DNA from: Legionella hackeliae
GTDB taxonomy: Bacteria; Pseudomonadota; Gammaproteobacteria; Legionellales; Legionellaceae
DNA length: 64,000 bases
Assembly: GCF_000953655.1 (NCBI RefSeq)
Contig: NZ_LN681225.1
Location: 62,001 to 126,000 of the forward strand
Direction of reading: 5' to 3'
In this document: one piece after another, positions 35,241 through 45,016 of the stretch
Layout: every line of letters starts with the position of its first letter
Numbering within the stretch: the stretch's first letter is position 1
Notes under the pieces: generated by a model
Told to the model about the DNA's origin: nothing
Databases searched by the model: none
Seen by the model: the letters and a program-made list of their open reading frames with translations, nothing else
Position numbers and translations under genes: made by a program

Positions 35241-35844
35241 GTTTACCCTTAAGTTGGTTAACATGAGCCTGTAAACGTTCAACCCCTAACGTCAATTCAT
35301 CAACGTCATTAAAGAAATCTTCGATTTCTTCACGAGAAGGAAACACACGTAACTCTTCGTGGAGGTAATCGGTCGTATTGTGACGGAAGGAATTTTGCAA
35401 TTGTTTTTTAAAAGCAAGGCCCTGGCGAAACAAAGAGCCAACTTGGTGAGCAATCACATCACCTGTAAAGTGAGCTAAATGACCTTCCCAATCAATGTCT
35501 AACTCATCAAATAGAGTTTTAACGGCTTGTCCTAATTCGACATCACCTGAGAGCCTGATTTTATCGTTAAATAATGAGCGAGCTTTAGAGGCGGGCAGAA
35601 AACTTAAACGAATCAGACCAAGAGGATTACTATGAATAATGGTATCTGGTTTGCCCTCATAATCAGCAAGTAGCTTCAATTGCTGTTGCTCAAACGAAAT
35701 AAAAAAATTCACGCCAAGTGGTGCAACGATAATTTCAAGCACTTTGCCATCCAATGCCCCAAGTTTAGTGGGCATCGACTCATCAAGAGCTAGTGCGTGA
35801 TTAATGGCTTTTTGCAGCGCTTTTAATGAATATTTTTTAATCAT
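35227..35844 (-). CDS. ubiJ: Ubiquinone biosynthesis accessory factor UbiJ (SCP2 domain)
   Basis: A 205-residue protein placed between ubiE and ubiB, the usual site of ubiJ. The N-terminal half (residues about 15-115) has the SCP2 lipid-binding fold, with LEIIVAPLGVNFFISFEQQQLKLL and LFNDKIRLSGDVELGQAVKTLFDELDIDWEGHLA typical of UbiJ. The C-terminal segment (about 165-205) is a helical coiled coil. UbiJ binds the isoprenoid tail of ubiquinone intermediates in the soluble Ubi complex. It starts 7 bases after the end of ubiE. Confidence 0.92.
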   Translation of the reverse strand: MIKKYSLKALQKAINHALALDESMPTKLGALDGKVLEIIVAPLGVNFFISFEQQQLKLLADYEGKPDTIIHSNPLGLIRLSFLPASKARSLFNDKIRLSGDVELGQAVKTLFDELDIDWEGHLAHFTGDVIAHQVGSLFRQGLAFKKQLQNSFRHNTTDYLHEELRVFPSREEIEDFFNDVDELTLGVERLQAHVNQLKGKHEID

Positions 35845-35850
35845 AATACC

Positions 35851-36603
35851 TCAATATTTGTAAGCTATGTGCAAGGCAACAATGCCACCACTTAAGTTAT
35901 GATAATGACAATCTTCAAAACCAGCTTTTTCAATCATAGCTTTTAAACCTTCTTGTGAAGGATGCATACGGATTGATTCGGCAAGATATTTATAACTGTC
36001 CCCATCTTGCGCAAAAAGCTGTCCAAGTTTGGGCAACACATTAAAAGAATACCAATCATAAATTGGTTTTAAGCCGGGAACGGTCGGATTTGAAAACTCT
36101 AATACCATGACCTTCCCTCCTGGTTTACAAACTCGATACATCGAGCGCAATGCTTCGTCCTTATCCGTCACATTGCGTAAACCAAAACCAATGGTTATAC
36201 AATGAAAACTATTATCTTTAAACGGTAATGCTTGAGCATTCGCTTGTAAAAATTCAATGTTCCCATGTAATCCTTCATCAAGCAGACGATCGCGACCCAC
36301 GGCCAACATGGCAGCATTGATATCCGCTAAAATGACTTTTCCTTGCTCCCCTACTTTTTTACTTAATAAACGTGTTAAATCGCCGCTCCCCCCAGCGAGA
36401 TCGAGTGCAAATTGTCCTGGCCGCACTTGGCTTAGCTCAATGGTAAATCGCTTCCACAGATGATGCACGCCCATGGACATAATATTATTCATTAAGTCGT
36501 AATTTTCAGCCACTGATTTAAAAACGGCGCCAACTTTTTTCTCTTTTTCATCCCAGGCTACCGATTCGAAGCCAAAATGGGTTTTTTTTTCATTATCGGT
36601 CAT
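35851..36603 (-). CDS. ubiE: Ubiquinone/menaquinone C-methyltransferase
   Basis: A 250-residue SAM-dependent methyltransferase. [43 protein letters not shown] at the N terminus and the SAM motif [13 protein letters not shown] are characteristic, as are [18 protein letters not shown] and MVLEFSNP further on. It methylates the demethylated quinone ring carbon in coenzyme Q synthesis. First gene of the ubiE-ubiJ-ubiB-tatA-tatB operon, divergent from the secreted IPT protein with 130 bases between starts. Confidence 0.96.
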   Translation of the reverse strand: MTDNEKKTHFGFESVAWDEKEKKVGAVFKSVAENYDLMNNIMSMGVHHLWKRFTIELSQVRPGQFALDLAGGSGDLTRLLSKKVGEQGKVILADINAAMLAVGRDRLLDEGLHGNIEFLQANAQALPFKDNSFHCITIGFGLRNVTDKDEALRSMYRVCKPGGKVMVLEFSNPTVPGLKPIYDWYSFNVLPKLGQLFAQDGDSYKYLAESIRMHPSQEGLKAMIEKAGFEDCHYHNLSGGIVALHIAYKY

Positions 36604-36732
36604 TGATGTTGCTGTAAATTCGCGGGTGACTTATCTTAACCTATCTGGCCGCGGATACCCAATGAAAAAGACATAATCCAAACTTTTTAAAGGGGTTTTC
36701 TCAGCTTCTATTAACTTACATAAGGATACAAA

Positions 36733-38205
36733 ATGCAACGAAGCAAACGGACAATAGTTTATAGGGCCTTATTGGTTCTTTTAGTTTTATTAATAGTTTT
36801 TCCTACCCAGGCTGGCATCCCATTGTGGACATTTAAACCGCTCACCCCCACTGCTGTTAACGTACCTTCTAATAGCACAGCTATTATTCAGTATCGTATC
36901 ACTAATCGTTCAAGCAGATTACATGTTTTACGGATGAGGTCAATTCGAGGAATTACACAAATAACGGCTGGCCCTGGTATTTGCCGTGGTGTATTTATTT
37001 TGCGAGGAAAAGATTCTTGCATTTTGTCCTTGAGAGTGCATGGGAATCAGTTAACAAGGCCTATTGTAGGTGGGCCTATTGTCTGTCAACAAAATTCGGG
37101 GAGTTTGTGCTATCAGCCAAAAATGGAATATATTTTGCGTATCACGCAGAAACCGCCAGTAACGAGGGCTACTATTTCTGTGAGTGGTTCACCATTGACA
37201 TTGACAGCAAATGGTACAACGGGGCAATTAACAATTCGTAATGAATCAATGGATGTAGCAGCAACGAATATCACTTCTAATTTTACGGGAACGGCACTTG
37301 ATGACATCGTTACTGAAACCGCAAATACTTGTGCCAATGTTCTGCCTGGAAGAAATTGCACTATAACATACGCTGGAATTACAGCTGTCTCACAAACTAA
37401 TTTTACTATTAAGGGCAGTAATACAAATACTGTAACGGCTGCTATTGCAATTGCATCGGGAAGCACGTTAACAGGAATCAATCCGAGTACAGGGCCCACG
37501 GCTGGTGGAACTGGCGTTATCTTAACCGGGACAGGCCTAACCGGGGCAACTGGTGTAAGTTTTGGTGGAGTGGCCGCTACCAGTGTTTATGTGGCAAGCT
37601 CTACCATGGTTACTGCGGTAACGCCTGCCCATACAATGGGCCTTGTTGATGTAACAATTGATACACCAGCCGGTGGCGCAACACTAACTAATGGTTTTAC
37701 CTATATCACAAACTCTATAGGCCAACTCTCAGGGGGGGGAAAGATTGCATGTTTGAATGGCGGTCAACTGGATTTGATTGTTGCTGATACAGATATTAGT
37801 TCGAGTATTCAATGGGGTGGCAATGGTGCAACTGGTGCTCAAGATGATGCCAATGGAGCTCTTAATACCAACGCGATTGTTTCATTTTTAGGAAATAATG
37901 GTGGTGTGCCTTATGCGGCTCAACTTTGTGATAACTATGAAATTGATTCGCAAAATAACACCCCGTGTTTGCCTGAAAACACGTGCTATTCAGATTGGTT
38001 TTTACCCGCCAGAGATCAGCTAAACTGCATCTATATCAATTCGGGCTCTCTTGGCACTTTTGGCAATTTTTACTGGACTTCTACTGAATCTAGCGGTAAT
38101 CCGACATTCCAAGCCTGGGGACAATCTTTTTTCAATGGTGCTCAGGGCGCGTATAACAAAGGCGGCTTCGGTAATGCGCGTTGTGCTCGTAATTTTATTC
38201 CATAA
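36733..38205 (+). CDS. Secreted IPT/TIG and DUF1566 protein
   Basis: A 490-residue exported protein. Signal peptide at residues about 9-27 (ALLVLLVLLIVFPTQA). Residues about 28-245 are beta-rich and Thr/Asn-rich, with an immunoglobulin-like segment. Residues 248-322 are an IPT/TIG domain (INPSTGPTAGGTGVILTG and FGGVAATSVYV). The C-terminal 160 residues form a DUF1566/Lcl-type domain with YSDWFLPARDQLNCIY, YWTSTES and CARNF. Legionella genomes hold many such surface or type II-secreted proteins; Lcl of L. pneumophila, an adhesin, shares the C-terminal domain. Adhesion is thus a reasonable guess. A terminator follows. Confidence 0.82.
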   Translation: MQRSKRTIVYRALLVLLVLLIVFPTQAGIPLWTFKPLTPTAVNVPSNSTAIIQYRITNRSSRLHVLRMRSIRGITQITAGPGICRGVFILRGKDSCILSLRVHGNQLTRPIVGGPIVCQQNSGSLCYQPKMEYILRITQKPPVTRATISVSGSPLTLTANGTTGQLTIRNESMDVAATNITSNFTGTALDDIVTETANTCANVLPGRNCTITYAGITAVSQTNFTIKGSNTNTVTAAIAIASGSTLTGINPSTGPTAGGTGVILTGTGLTGATGVSFGGVAATSVYVASSTMVTAVTPAHTMGLVDVTIDTPAGGATLTNGFTYITNSIGQLSGGGKIACLNGGQLDLIVADTDISSSIQWGGNGATGAQDDANGALNTNAIVSFLGNNGGVPYAAQLCDNYEIDSQNNTPCLPENTCYSDWFLPARDQLNCIYINSGSLGTFGNFYWTSTESSGNPTFQAWGQSFFNGAQGAYNKGGFGNARCARNFIP

Positions 38206-38216
38206 TACATTCTTTT

Positions 38217-38240
38217 GAGGCCTTCAGTGGCCTCATTTTT
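38217..38240 (+). terminator. Rho-independent terminator
   Basis: GAGGCC (38217-38222) and GGCCTC (38229-38234) pair around a 6-base loop and are followed by ATTTTT. It ends the secreted IPT/DUF1566 gene. Confidence 0.8.
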
Positions 38241-38339
38241 CATGTCACAAAAACGAAGCTGGAAAATTGCTATTGCTTTAGAGTAAGCTTGTATTCATTA
38301 TCGTTGTAGCCCATTTTACTGTAGAAGTGAGCGTGCCTC

Positions 38340-39500
38340 ATGATTGCGGTCCTATTCGAAACCTTTGTGCCTTTGTTGAGCCTTTTTTTCTTTTTACTGG
38401 GGGCTGGTTTCTTTTCTACGTTGCTCGCATTAAACATGACATTAAATCATGCATCACCCGTTGAAATTGGTGCAATGACCGGAATTTATTATGCAGGCCT
38501 GGTAGTGGGCTCATTTCGTGTTGAGCGATTTATCACTCGGGTAGGCCATGTTAATGCCTATGCAGTGTTTGCTTCTGCACTGGCAGTGATCTACTTGCTT
38601 CATGGCATTTTTTATAATGTGAGTTTCTGGCTGGCTTTACGTTTTATTGGTGGGCTTACAGTGGCCGGTTTATTTGTTGTCATTGAAAGTTGGTTACTGT
38701 GTAAAAGTACTCGAGTTAATCGTGGTCAAGTACTTTCACTGTATATGATCTCGTTTTATGCGGCCCAGAGTCTCGGTCATTTCTTTTTAAATTTGGGAGA
38801 CACTCAGTCGCTTCTACTTTATGTGATTGCCTCCATGATGTGTTCTATATCAATTATTCCTTTATCGTTGTCTTATGTGCGTTCACCACAATTTAACGAG
38901 CCTTCCACCTTGAGCTTTCAAGCATTAGCACGTATTTCGCCTTCGGGGCTCGTGGGTTGTCTTCTCTCAGGTTTAATCATGGGGGGGCTTTATGGTTTTA
39001 TGCCGACCTATTTAAATGATTTCTTTCATGACAAGGCCGATGTTGCGAAATACATGTTTGCTATTATTTTTGGTGGGATGTTATTGCAATACCCTGTCGG
39101 CAAATTATCTGATGTTATTGAGCGCGGTATGGTGCTTATTCTGTTAACTGTGGGGACAATTACGGTCTCTATTCTACTGTTGATGGGATACCATCATCCC
39201 TGGTTGATTTTTAGTTTAATGGTATTTTTTGGGGGGCTAACGTTTACCATCTATCCTATTAGCATTAGCTACGCCTGTGACGAATTGCATGAACGCGATA
39301 TTGTTGCTGGGACTCAAAGTTTATTACTGGCATACAGCTTGGGTGCTATGGTTGGTCCATTTATGGCGTCGTACTATATGCATGCTTTAAGTTCACGAGG
39401 ACTTTTTATGTATTTCAGTAGTATTTGTGGCATCGCGCTTCCCTTATTCGCAGTCTGGCGCGCTCAAAAAATTAACCGCGCCCGAGCAGAATTAGTTTAA
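38340..39500 (+). CDS. MFS transporter, YcaD-like
   Basis: A 386-residue, 12-helix major-facilitator protein. Signs of the YcaD group are the short N-terminal helix, LNHASPVEIGAMTGIYYAGLVVGS, the ESWL motif in helix 5 (FVVIESWLLCKSTRVNRGQVLSLYM) and YPVGKLSDVIERG between helices 8 and 9. The substrate of YcaD is unknown. The ribosome site is weak. The last 9 bases overlap the convergent DUF1841 gene. Confidence 0.85.
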   Translation: MIAVLFETFVPLLSLFFFLLGAGFFSTLLALNMTLNHASPVEIGAMTGIYYAGLVVGSFRVERFITRVGHVNAYAVFASALAVIYLLHGIFYNVSFWLALRFIGGLTVAGLFVVIESWLLCKSTRVNRGQVLSLYMISFYAAQSLGHFFLNLGDTQSLLLYVIASMMCSISIIPLSLSYVRSPQFNEPSTLSFQALARISPSGLVGCLLSGLIMGGLYGFMPTYLNDFFHDKADVAKYMFAIIFGGMLLQYPVGKLSDVIERGMVLILLTVGTITVSILLLMGYHHPWLIFSLMVFFGGLTFTIYPISISYACDELHERDIVAGTQSLLLAYSLGAMVGPFMASYYMHALSSRGLFMYFSSICGIALPLFAVWRAQKINRARAELV

Positions 39501-39920
39501 TAATTGAGTGAGGGCTTGCAGATAATTACTTTCATCAGGATAAGTGTTATCTCTTTGCGCTTGCCATAAGCATTCTGCCAGATACTCCATCATCAAGTGT
39601 TCTACAGCCAAAGAATCCCTGAATTTTTTTACCAATTGCTGATAAATCGTACTAATACCCTCAGGTCTATTCGTGCTAATTTGATCGCGAATAGCAAGAT
39701 GTAAACCCATATGTAAAAAAGGATTGGTTTGTCCCATTTCAGGAAAATAAGCTTGTTCTTTATTTTTGGTGGCTTCCAATAGACCATGGTATTCGGGATG
39801 AACCAGAATTACATCGACAATTTGTTGTTCTAACGGTAATAGGGGGTGCTTTTCCCGATATTTTTGCCAACTGGAAAAGAAAAGTTGTCGAGTATCCTGA
39901 ACATCATCACCGTAGAACAT
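39492..39920 (-). CDS. DUF1841 family protein
   Basis: A 142-residue soluble protein. The motifs FFSSWQKYREKHPLLPLEQQIVDVILVHPEYH, NPFLHMGLHLAIRDQISTNRP and HLMMEYLAECLWQAQR are those of DUF1841, a conserved gammaproteobacterial family of unknown function. Family proteins are close to this length, so it is complete. Convergent with the MFS gene and overlapping it by 9 bases. Confidence 0.88.
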   Translation of the reverse strand: MFYGDDVQDTRQLFFSSWQKYREKHPLLPLEQQIVDVILVHPEYHGLLEATKNKEQAYFPEMGQTNPFLHMGLHLAIRDQISTNRPEGISTIYQQLVKKFRDSLAVEHLMMEYLAECLWQAQRDNTYPDESNYLQALTQLLN

Positions 39921-40191
39921 ACAATTATCTGCTGAATAGAACCAATGTTTGCAGTCTAGCGCAGGAGCGCTAGAACAACAATCTTAAATTCGCCTAAAAT
40001 ATTGACAATCTTCCTTTCAATATGAGATATTGCCGCTGCGAGGTTGGACTTGCTATGTGTCATTCCACTGGGTCAATTGGCGACACACTGATTGGCCCTT
40101 TCTATTTCTCCTGTCATAAATATTTTAATCTTGCTTTTTTTTCTACCATACGTTAAAAAGATTATTCAAAAAAATCACATGGAGTGAAGTT

Positions 40192-40920
40192 ATGCATCGT
40201 GCTTTTGGATATGTAACCAGTTTTTTTAAAACTACCCCTGTTCCCGCCTCTGTTCAAATTGATTCTTCCGCTGCATTTGATTATCGCAAACCAGAACATA
40301 TTGAAATTATCAAAAATCGCCTGGTGCGCTTTAAGCAAGCACAAGCTGCTTTACACAGCCTTGATAATCAAATTCTTGGTTCTTTAGCAATTAGTGCTGC
40401 GAGCTGGGCAGGTGGCGTCTTACCTTTACCACTACCTTTTTGGACTCTGTCATTAGCGAGTGGTAGCTATGGTTGGTATCTCTTAGGCGGGCGGGCGAAA
40501 TCTGAGCTTGTTACGTCTTACCGCAAAGCATTAACTGATTTAATTGAAGCTTATTCATGGTCGATGGGCAGTAAAACCAATACCTGGTACAAAATAGGTG
40601 TTCCAAGTATTCAAGAGATGATTCTAACCTTAGGTCCATGGGTAAAAAAAGAAACTATTGTTATTTGGGAAGATAGTGATTTGGCCGGTGCTACTCTTGC
40701 TTCACGAGCGCTGGAACCAACTAAGGACTTCAAAGCCAAGTTAAAAGAATTTGAAAAAGGAGAGCAAACCCAAAGCATTTGGTTTTCTGTATATGGTGAG
40801 GGTGGTAATGATAATTTAATCCCTGCTGCAAACGCTTATCTTAAGGAACTAGCAGTAGGTGCCGTGCAAAAATGTGTTCCACGAGTGGTTGAGGCCTATC
40901 AAAAGATGAAAGTAAGTTGA
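40192..40920 (+). CDS. Hypothetical protein with hydrophobic hairpin
   Basis: A 242-residue protein with a good ribosome site (GGAGTGAAGTT) before the ATG. Residues about 62-100 are hydrophobic with a Pro-rich turn (ISAASWAGGVLPLPLPFWTLSLASGSYGWYLLGG), likely a re-entrant or two-helix membrane hairpin. The remainder is mixed alpha/beta and soluble. No family is recognised. It is convergent with argO. The upstream 270 bases contain no gene that I can support. Confidence 0.65.
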   Translation: MHRAFGYVTSFFKTTPVPASVQIDSSAAFDYRKPEHIEIIKNRLVRFKQAQAALHSLDNQILGSLAISAASWAGGVLPLPLPFWTLSLASGSYGWYLLGGRAKSELVTSYRKALTDLIEAYSWSMGSKTNTWYKIGVPSIQEMILTLGPWVKKETIVIWEDSDLAGATLASRALEPTKDFKAKLKEFEKGEQTQSIWFSVYGEGGNDNLIPAANAYLKELAVGAVQKCVPRVVEAYQKMKVS

Positions 40921-40926
40921 GCCAAA

Positions 40927-41526
40927 TTAGCTAAGCGCAAGTTTCACGCTTAAAAAAATCATGAGCATACCACTTGCAAATTCAATGCGCCGCCAAACGG
41001 TGGCGCGTGATAAAACCTCTGAAAAATAGTGGGTGGTAAAGGTAAGGGATGAAAACCAAAAGAGGCTTGATGTAATTACCCCCATCAAAAATACTTGCTG
41101 ATGACCAGGAAATTGACTACTACCACCGCCAATAATAACCAGGCTATCAATGATAGCATGAGGATTAAGTAAGCTAAAACCAAGAGCCAACATAACAATT
41201 TGCCAGCGGTTACTCACATTAGGTGCAGCATTCTCCTCACCTGTTTTCTGGGTGAAGGCTCGTTTTAAGGCATGAGCTCCATAATAAAAAAGAAATGCCA
41301 CGCCAAACCAGGTTATCCAAATTTGTAAAGTCGGATGCAGTTCAAGTACATGATGAAGACCTGCGACACTGGCACAAACTAAAACAATATCACATAGGAA
41401 ACAAATGGCTGCTGAAAGCACGGCATGCTTACGCATGGCACCTTGGCGAATTAAAAATACGTTTTGTGGGCCAAGTGCTGTAATCAAGGATAATCCTAAT
41501 ATCAAGCCATTGAAATATACCGTCAT
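40927..41526 (-). CDS. argO: LysE/ArgO-family amino-acid exporter
   Basis: A 199-residue membrane protein with six helices. NGLILGLSLITALGPQNVFLIRQGAMRKHA in helix 1 and LGFSLLNPHAIIDSLVIIGG in helix 4 are signatures of LysE-type exporters. It would export arginine or other basic amino acids. It is divergent from an ArgP-like regulator gene, the classical arrangement with ArgP-activated argO. The ATG at 41526 is preferred over a GTG at 41538 because GAGTGAG lies just upstream. Substrate is inferred from the pairing. Confidence 0.88.
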   Translation of the reverse strand: MTVYFNGLILGLSLITALGPQNVFLIRQGAMRKHAVLSAAICFLCDIVLVCASVAGLHHVLELHPTLQIWITWFGVAFLFYYGAHALKRAFTQKTGEENAAPNVSNRWQIVMLALGFSLLNPHAIIDSLVIIGGGSSQFPGHQQVFLMGVITSSLFWFSSLTFTTHYFSEVLSRATVWRRIEFASGMLMIFLSVKLALS

Positions 41527-41619
41527 GATATTGCTCACTCTTTACTAAGGAGTGGCAATTATTGATCATTTTAAATTATAATTAAAATTAATAATTTTTA
41601 TGATTGATAAATTTTGCTT

Positions 41620-42504
41620 ATGAGAATCGATCAACGCGGATTACAAGCTCTGGATGCAGTTATTCAAACACAAAGTTTCGCTGCGGCGGCCAAGCAATTA
41701 TTTATTACCCAGCCTGCGGTGACACAACGCATCAAGCAAATGGAAAATCAATTTGGACAACCCCTGTTGATTCGTCATTTGCCTTATCAGGCTACTCCTT
41801 TAGGTGAAAAGTTATTGAGCTTATTGCGTCGTACTCGTCTGTTAGAAGAACATTTATTACAAGAAATTCATCAAGAATTGCCTTCACGTCTTTCTGTGGC
41901 TTTAAACAGAGATAGTTTGGAAACCTGGTTTACCCGCTTGTTAGCGAAACTTGGTTTTCTGGAAAAAATTAACATTGACATTATTACCGATGATCAAGAG
42001 GTCACGATTGATTATTTCCGTAAAGGATCGGTATCGGCTTGTGTAACGACTTATGACAGAGCTTTACCTGGGTGCGAATGTAGTTTACTTGGACATATGA
42101 CCTACTTATTAGTGGCGTCACCGGATTTTATTAATCGTCATTTTAACAACAAAAGAACTGTAGAAGAGAATTTGCTGCGCGCACCATCGATTGTGTTTGA
42201 TAATCGTGATCGATTACCTGAACATTTTCTTAATCATTTCTTTAAAAAAACACTTCAACTCAGGCACTATCATAGGGTGCCTTCAGTACAAGCCTACAAG
42301 CAATTTGCATTACAAGGTTATGGATATGGTTGGATTCCGAGCTTAGATATCACGAATGAATTGGAAAATGGCCAATTGCAAGAACTCTTCCCAGATATGC
42401 GATGGCAAATGGCACTGTATTGGCATTATTGGCAATTGCCAGCCAAACAATACCAACAGTTTATTAAAAAAGTAGAGCAGGGGGCTAAACATTTCCTATT
42501 ATGA
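41620..42504 (+). CDS. argP: LysR-type regulator ArgP
   Basis: A 294-residue LysR-family regulator. Residues 1-60 form the HTH: LQALDAVIQTQSFAAAAKQLFITQPAVTQRIKQME, with the ArgP-type QPAVTQRI recognition helix. The rest is the effector-binding domain. ArgP (IciA) senses arginine and lysine and activates the divergent argO gene. The intergenic 93 bases are very AT-rich and contain TTTAATTATAATTAAA-like dyads (41562-41590) that suit a LysR box. The ATG at 41620 follows a TTG at 41614. Confidence 0.9.
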   Translation: MRIDQRGLQALDAVIQTQSFAAAAKQLFITQPAVTQRIKQMENQFGQPLLIRHLPYQATPLGEKLLSLLRRTRLLEEHLLQEIHQELPSRLSVALNRDSLETWFTRLLAKLGFLEKINIDIITDDQEVTIDYFRKGSVSACVTTYDRALPGCECSLLGHMTYLLVASPDFINRHFNNKRTVEENLLRAPSIVFDNRDRLPEHFLNHFFKKTLQLRHYHRVPSVQAYKQFALQGYGYGWIPSLDITNELENGQLQELFPDMRWQMALYWHYWQLPAKQYQQFIKKVEQGAKHFLL

Positions 42505-42506
42505 GG

Positions 42507-42860
42507 TTAAGCTATTTCAACCTCGATCATGCCTTCAGCAATCCGCGTTGGATAAATTTTCAGGTTTTTAGGTTTGACAACTTTCCCTAATAAATTCCCT
42601 ATTGCTTTAGGCCAGGGTGTCCAGCATTTTACAGTTCCTGTGGTCAAATCAAATTCACTTTTGTGAAAAGGGCAAATGATAGCACAATCATCATTGATTT
42701 TGCCTTTGCTAAGCGGTAACTTAAAGTGAGAACATTGCGCTTGTATAGCGTGAACTTGTTCTTTGTGCCATATAAATAAGATCTTATGGTTATCGATGAC
42801 TAGGGTTTCGCGTTCTGCTTCTTGAAGTTTCGCTAAATCGAGAGCTATTTTCCAAACCAT
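42507..42860 (-). CDS. Rieske-type [2Fe-2S] protein
   Basis: A 117-residue small protein with both halves of the Rieske cluster site: C43-S-H45 in AQCSHFKLPLSKG and C63-P-F-H66 in IICPFHKSEFDL. It is a ferredoxin-like or NirD-like Rieske protein without a membrane anchor, so it is cytosolic and probably an electron donor to an oxygenase that is not in the window. Convergent with argP, with 2 bases between the stops. Confidence 0.88.
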   Translation of the reverse strand: MVWKIALDLAKLQEAERETLVIDNHKILFIWHKEQVHAIQAQCSHFKLPLSKGKINDDCAIICPFHKSEFDLTTGTVKCWTPWPKAIGNLLGKVVKPKNLKIYPTRIAEGMIEVEIA

Positions 42861-43047
42861 AACAGTCCTAGTTGTATTGAAAGGCGCATAATAGCAGTGC
42901 CGATTTAGGTTGTCAGCCAGCTTCGTATATTTTTAGTAAATTCTCTCCATGATCAACGTTGAAGTTGCGTGGAGAGGGGTATAAAATGCCGAAATTATTT
43001 TTCCTGCCAGTGTAAATTACCTCAGGTAATAAGTTAAAGGAGGGAGC

Positions 43048-44898
43048 GTGGGCTCTTTGTTGAAAAAAAACGCAATTGTTGCTGCTTTTTTGCTGACCTA
43101 CAGCATGTTTTCAGGTTTTGCCATTGCTGCGAGCAAGACAGAATCTACTCAAAAGTCGCAGACAACCAAGCAATCGAAAGTCTCTACCCCTGCGAAGACT
43201 AGCTCGGAAACTAATACTGTTTCCGCACCGAAAACAACTCCCGAAACTAAACAAGCTGGCACGGCAACTACTTCAGATAAAGCCGATACTACGAATACCA
43301 GTGCAGCAAGTAGCAATGCAACTAATAACGCTACTGCCGCCCCTGCAGCAACCAGCACAACAACTGCAGTTACTCCGGTATCAAGTACAACAACGACACC
43401 CGCTACTACGACAGAGCCTACGACCTTAAAAGCAGTAGATAGTAGTAACAGACCGGTTGAGCCATTAATTGATGGTTACTACCCAGCTTATCCACCCACT
43501 AAACCCGTGTCAGGTTTTCATCCTGAGGTAGTAGCTCGTGGTGAGTATCTGGCGAAGATGGGTGATTGTATTGCTTGTCATACTGATGTTAAAGCAGGTA
43601 CACCTGCTTTTGCGGGTGGTTTGCCAATTAACACACCCTTTGGTACGTTTTATAGTCCTAATATTACGCCTGATAAAGAAACTGGAATTGGTAACTGGAC
43701 AGAGGAAGATTTTATTCGTGCTTTGAAAGAAGGACGTGATCCTCATGGACGTAATTATTTTCCAGTATTTCCTTATATCTATTTTTCTAAAATGACAGAT
43801 GATGATGCGCGTGCTCTTTACGCTTATTTTATGAGCATTCCTCCTGTAAATCAGAAAAATAAATCATTACCTTTCCCATTCAATGTGCCAGGGTCTCGCT
43901 TTGCATTGTGGGGATGGAATTTACTGTTCTTCTTTCCCGATGATAACGCCGTAGTCTATGAGGCTGATAAATCACCGCTTTGGAATCGTGGTAAATATAT
44001 CGTCGATAGCTTAGGCCATTGCAGTATGTGCCATACACCACTGAATATATTTGGCGCCCCCAAAGGTCGCTTCTATTTAACAGGTACTTTTATTGATGGT
44101 TACTGGGCTCCCAATATCACAAAATATGGTTTGCGTTCAGTGAGTCGCTATGAAGTTGCTGATGTATTTGCTCATGGTCAATTGATTAACCGCGCAGGTC
44201 CTGTTGCAGGCCCTATGGCGGAAGTAAACCACAATAGCCTAAGCTACCTGACCGATGAGGATAGATTAGCAATTGCTACTTATCTGAAAACAGTAACCAG
44301 TGACGAACCGCTTGGTGTTCCTGCATCAGAGAGTCAGCCTACCATTAAGCGCGGTAAGCAAGTGTATGTGAATGCATGTATTATCTGCCATCAACGCGGA
44401 GAAATGGGAGCACCACTCATTGGAAATGGTGCAGGTTGGTATGAACGCTTAAAAGCCCGTGGCTTAACGGGTCTCTATCGCCACGCAATTAACGGTTTTA
44501 ACAGTATGCCGGTGAGAGGGGCTTGTGTAACTTGCTCGGACAATGACGTTATCTCTGCAGTGGATTACATTTTGAATGCATCATTATCTCGTTCTCAATG
44601 GCAAGATCTGGAAACTGGCGGGGCTTCAAAATATCCTGCAAATGGTAAGGATATTTACAATGAGAACTGTGCGATGTGCCATAACGATGGTAAGCAAGGT
44701 GCGCCTAAACTGGGTGACAAAGCAGTATGGGCACCAATTATCGAGAAAAATATCGATGTACTCGTCGAGAACACAATGACAGGAGCGTACCATCCTAAAA
44801 ATGGTGGCTGTAAAGAGTGCACCACTGGTGAAATACTCGAGGCAATTAAGTACATGGTTAGCCAATCGAAATCTGAAGGAAATTACTCATTGTGGTAA
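43048..44898 (+). CDS. Tetraheme c-type cytochrome, upstream of the cox genes
   Basis: A 616-residue exported cytochrome. A signal peptide (residues about 8-28) is followed by a long Ser/Thr/Ala-rich linker (30-130). Four heme sites are seen: C174IAC-H178, C325SMC-H329, C444IIC-H448 and C541AMC-H545. The first two domains resemble the cytochrome subunit of alcohol dehydrogenases; the last two resemble cytochrome c5. Two further CxxC pairs without His (GACVTCSDN and GGCKECTTG) may form disulfides as in c5. AAAGGAGGGAGC before the GTG is a near-perfect ribosome site. It lies 118 bases before coxB, so it probably feeds electrons to the oxidase. Confidence 0.9.
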   Translation: MGSLLKKNAIVAAFLLTYSMFSGFAIAASKTESTQKSQTTKQSKVSTPAKTSSETNTVSAPKTTPETKQAGTATTSDKADTTNTSAASSNATNNATAAPAATSTTTAVTPVSSTTTTPATTTEPTTLKAVDSSNRPVEPLIDGYYPAYPPTKPVSGFHPEVVARGEYLAKMGDCIACHTDVKAGTPAFAGGLPINTPFGTFYSPNITPDKETGIGNWTEEDFIRALKEGRDPHGRNYFPVFPYIYFSKMTDDDARALYAYFMSIPPVNQKNKSLPFPFNVPGSRFALWGWNLLFFFPDDNAVVYEADKSPLWNRGKYIVDSLGHCSMCHTPLNIFGAPKGRFYLTGTFIDGYWAPNITKYGLRSVSRYEVADVFAHGQLINRAGPVAGPMAEVNHNSLSYLTDEDRLAIATYLKTVTSDEPLGVPASESQPTIKRGKQVYVNACIICHQRGEMGAPLIGNGAGWYERLKARGLTGLYRHAINGFNSMPVRGACVTCSDNDVISAVDYILNASLSRSQWQDLETGGASKYPANGKDIYNENCAMCHNDGKQGAPKLGDKAVWAPIIEKNIDVLVENTMTGAYHPKNGGCKECTTGEILEAIKYMVSQSKSEGNYSLW

Positions 44899-45016
44899 TA
44901 CTTGGAACTCGAATTTATTACAAAAATTAATTGATGATCAGTCACGGTTGTCATCCGAATGATCTTGTAGATAGCAAGATGATTCTTAAATAAACCTGAC
45001 CATTTGAAGAGGTGAT